From positions 876,984 through 940,983 of the forward strand of contig NC_092564.1 in assembly GCF_037975245.1 (NCBI RefSeq): a stretch of DNA of 64,000 bases. Reading direction: 5' to 3'. This document shows positions 63,006 to 64,000 of the stretch, piece after piece. This DNA is from Apostichopus japonicus. Taxonomy: Eukaryota; Echinodermata; Holothuroidea; Aspidochirotida; Stichopodidae. The first letter of the stretch is position 1, and each line of letters opens with the position of its first letter. Under the pieces are notes generated by a model. The model saw only the letters and a program-made list of their open reading frames with translations, was not told where the DNA came from and did not search any database. Position numbers and translations under genes: made by a program.

Positions 63006-63538
63006 CAGTGGCGGCGGAACCGGGGGGGCTTGGGGGGCTCAGCCCCCCCAATGAAAAAGTTGAGGGGGCAAATGCATGATAAGCCCCCCCAATATTTACC
63101 AAGGCTCCGAAACGTGCATCTGCCCATTTTTCAATGCACACTTGTCGATCTGTCCGATGCACACGTAAACTATATAGGTGTAATAATTTTAGTAAATGCT
63201 GGGGGACCCTCGGCCCGTCCCCTGGCTATAGACCACATTGTCACCCCAACCGCGTCTTCTTGTAATAAGCTAAACGCTACACTCATCAAAATTTGCGTTC
63301 ACACTATGAGTACACACAAGGCGTGGACCATGGCTTTATGTTTAAACGCAATCAATTATTAAACGAACAAAAACACAATATTAGCATTTCACCTATACTG
63401 TATAGGGTACATGCATTCATGACATGATGGCAGTGCTAGGTCATAGAAATTTGTTGGCAACTGCACATGGTTTTGGAATTACCCATTTGTTGACATTAAG
63501 AAATGCTTTCTGTTTTTTCTGATGACATTTATTTAATT

Positions 63539-63913
63539 CAGGGGCGTCGGAGCCGGTACGGGCAGGTCCGGTGAACGCCGGACCAATATTCATGACGCAA
63601 AAAAAAAAAAAAAGTAGGACTAAAAATTGGAAAAAAATCTCGGAGGTATATTTTTCAATAATTTTCAATAATGATGACGGCAAGTAGGCTAAGTGTGACT
63701 ACTCTGGCATGGCAGGGGTCTTGTTTTCAAGCTCGGGAAGTGCCATTTCCTGCAATCTGTCAGGCATATTTTCAAAATTTTCTCCATTACGCTACGCGCC
63801 AACCATGGTGGCGCGTAGCGTTGTTTGACCTACCAAACTTCCCTCCGATAATTATGATAGTAGGCCACACTCTGAACCGCCGTACCAATCAAAAATAGCT
63901 TCCGACGCCCTTG
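63539..63913. mobile_element. 375-bp hAT-type MITE with CARGGGCGTCGGA ends
   Basis: The left end is CAGGGGCGTCGGAGC and the right end, reverse complemented, CAAGGGCGTCGGAAGC. ATTTAATT precedes the left end (63531-63538) and recurs 10 bases after the right end (63924-63931), so the duplication is uncertain. It holds the hairpin module (63735-63830) with the most perfect palindrome of the set. Confidence 0.75.
63735..63830 (+). repeat. Shared hairpin module, copy G
   Basis: GGGAAGTGCCATTTCCTGCA, ATCTGTCAGGCAT, then ACGCTACGCGCCAACCA (63789-63805) facing TGGTGGCGCGTAGCGT (63806-63821): a hairpin with 16 pairs and a single unpaired base. Confidence 0.92.
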
Positions 63914-64000
63914 TCATTATTGCATTTAATTGTAAGTAGTAATTTACTACACTCAAAAACGTCTTTGCCAGTACACGTCGAGTAATAGCTACTCTCTTAA

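Larger units (their letters stand above)
63006..64000 (+). mobile_element. Second copy of the CAGTGGCGGCGGAACC element, runs off the window
   Basis: 63006-63259 matches 59224-59488, and 63944-64000 matches 59994-60050. Between them this copy has unrelated sequence (63260-63943), including the element at 63539-63913, where the other copy has about 105 bases and its own hAT insertion. The right terminus is beyond the window. Confidence 0.75.

Noticed and set aside
63531-63931. ATTTAATT as the target duplication of the 63539-63913 element
   Set aside because: The right copy is 10 bases beyond the apparent terminus and the string is common in AT-rich DNA, so it was not accepted as proof of boundaries.
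1-64000. tRNA genes, small nuclear RNA genes, CRISPR arrays and bacterial operons
   Set aside because: No B-box-like GGTTCGAATCC with a paired acceptor stem was seen. The regularly spaced repeats are contiguous minisatellites without spacers, and the gene structure is eukaryotic.

Overview
This is a eukaryotic, AT-rich, intron-dominated window, most likely from a marine invertebrate deuterostome. An echinoderm such as a sea cucumber is my best guess. The grounds are an AGAP/centaurin-gamma gene with animal-type splice sites, and transposon debris (THAP plus P2X7-like proteins, hAT, Harbinger and non-LTR remnants) of the kind common in echinoderm genomes. The species call is inference. No prokaryotic, organellar or viral gene content was seen.

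One real gene is supported. Four minus-strand exons encode the N-terminal helix and the first half of the GTPase-like domain of an AGAP1/2/3 (centaurin gamma, fly CenG1A) Arf-GAP. They are exon 1 at 58459-58633, exon 2 at 16992-17050, exon 3 at 13923-14010 and exon 4 at 8807-9034. All junctions are GT-AG, the phases (1, 0, 1, 1) chain without a break, and the conceptual product is 183 residues plus one base. The rest of the protein (end of the GTPase-like domain, PH, Arf-GAP, ankyrin) must lie below position 1. Introns are about 41.4, 3.0 and 4.9 kb, plus an open one of at least 8.8 kb. The promoter should lie just above 58633, where there is an NRF1-like palindrome.

Almost everything else is intron and repeat. 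Positions 1-8806 are intron 4, with a dispersed repeat shared with 20.5 kb and a 43-bp minisatellite. Positions 9035-13922 are intron 3, filled mostly by a decayed 3.15-kb TTAA-flanked Kolobok-like transposon carrying a THAP relic and a P2X7-like relic. Positions 14011-16991 are intron 2, with nothing recognised. Positions 17051-58458 are intron 1. It holds many minisatellites, including a 39-bp array of 1.5 kb, a foldback element at 29.0 kb, hAT elements at 29.6-30.8 and 38.4-39.0 kb, a decayed Harbinger at 50.6-51.8 kb, a 2.45-kb transposon with eight 15-bp motifs at 52.2-54.6 kb, a non-LTR reverse-transcriptase relic at 56.8-57.3 kb and a putative inverted-repeat element at 57.7-58.25 kb.

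Above the promoter (about 59.18-64.0 kb) is a nest of small hAT-type elements inserted in one another. The most interesting pattern is a module of about 95 bp with a hairpin (GCGCCAACC..GGTGGCGC core). It recurs seven times in the window, inside non-autonomous elements whose terminal repeats differ from each other.
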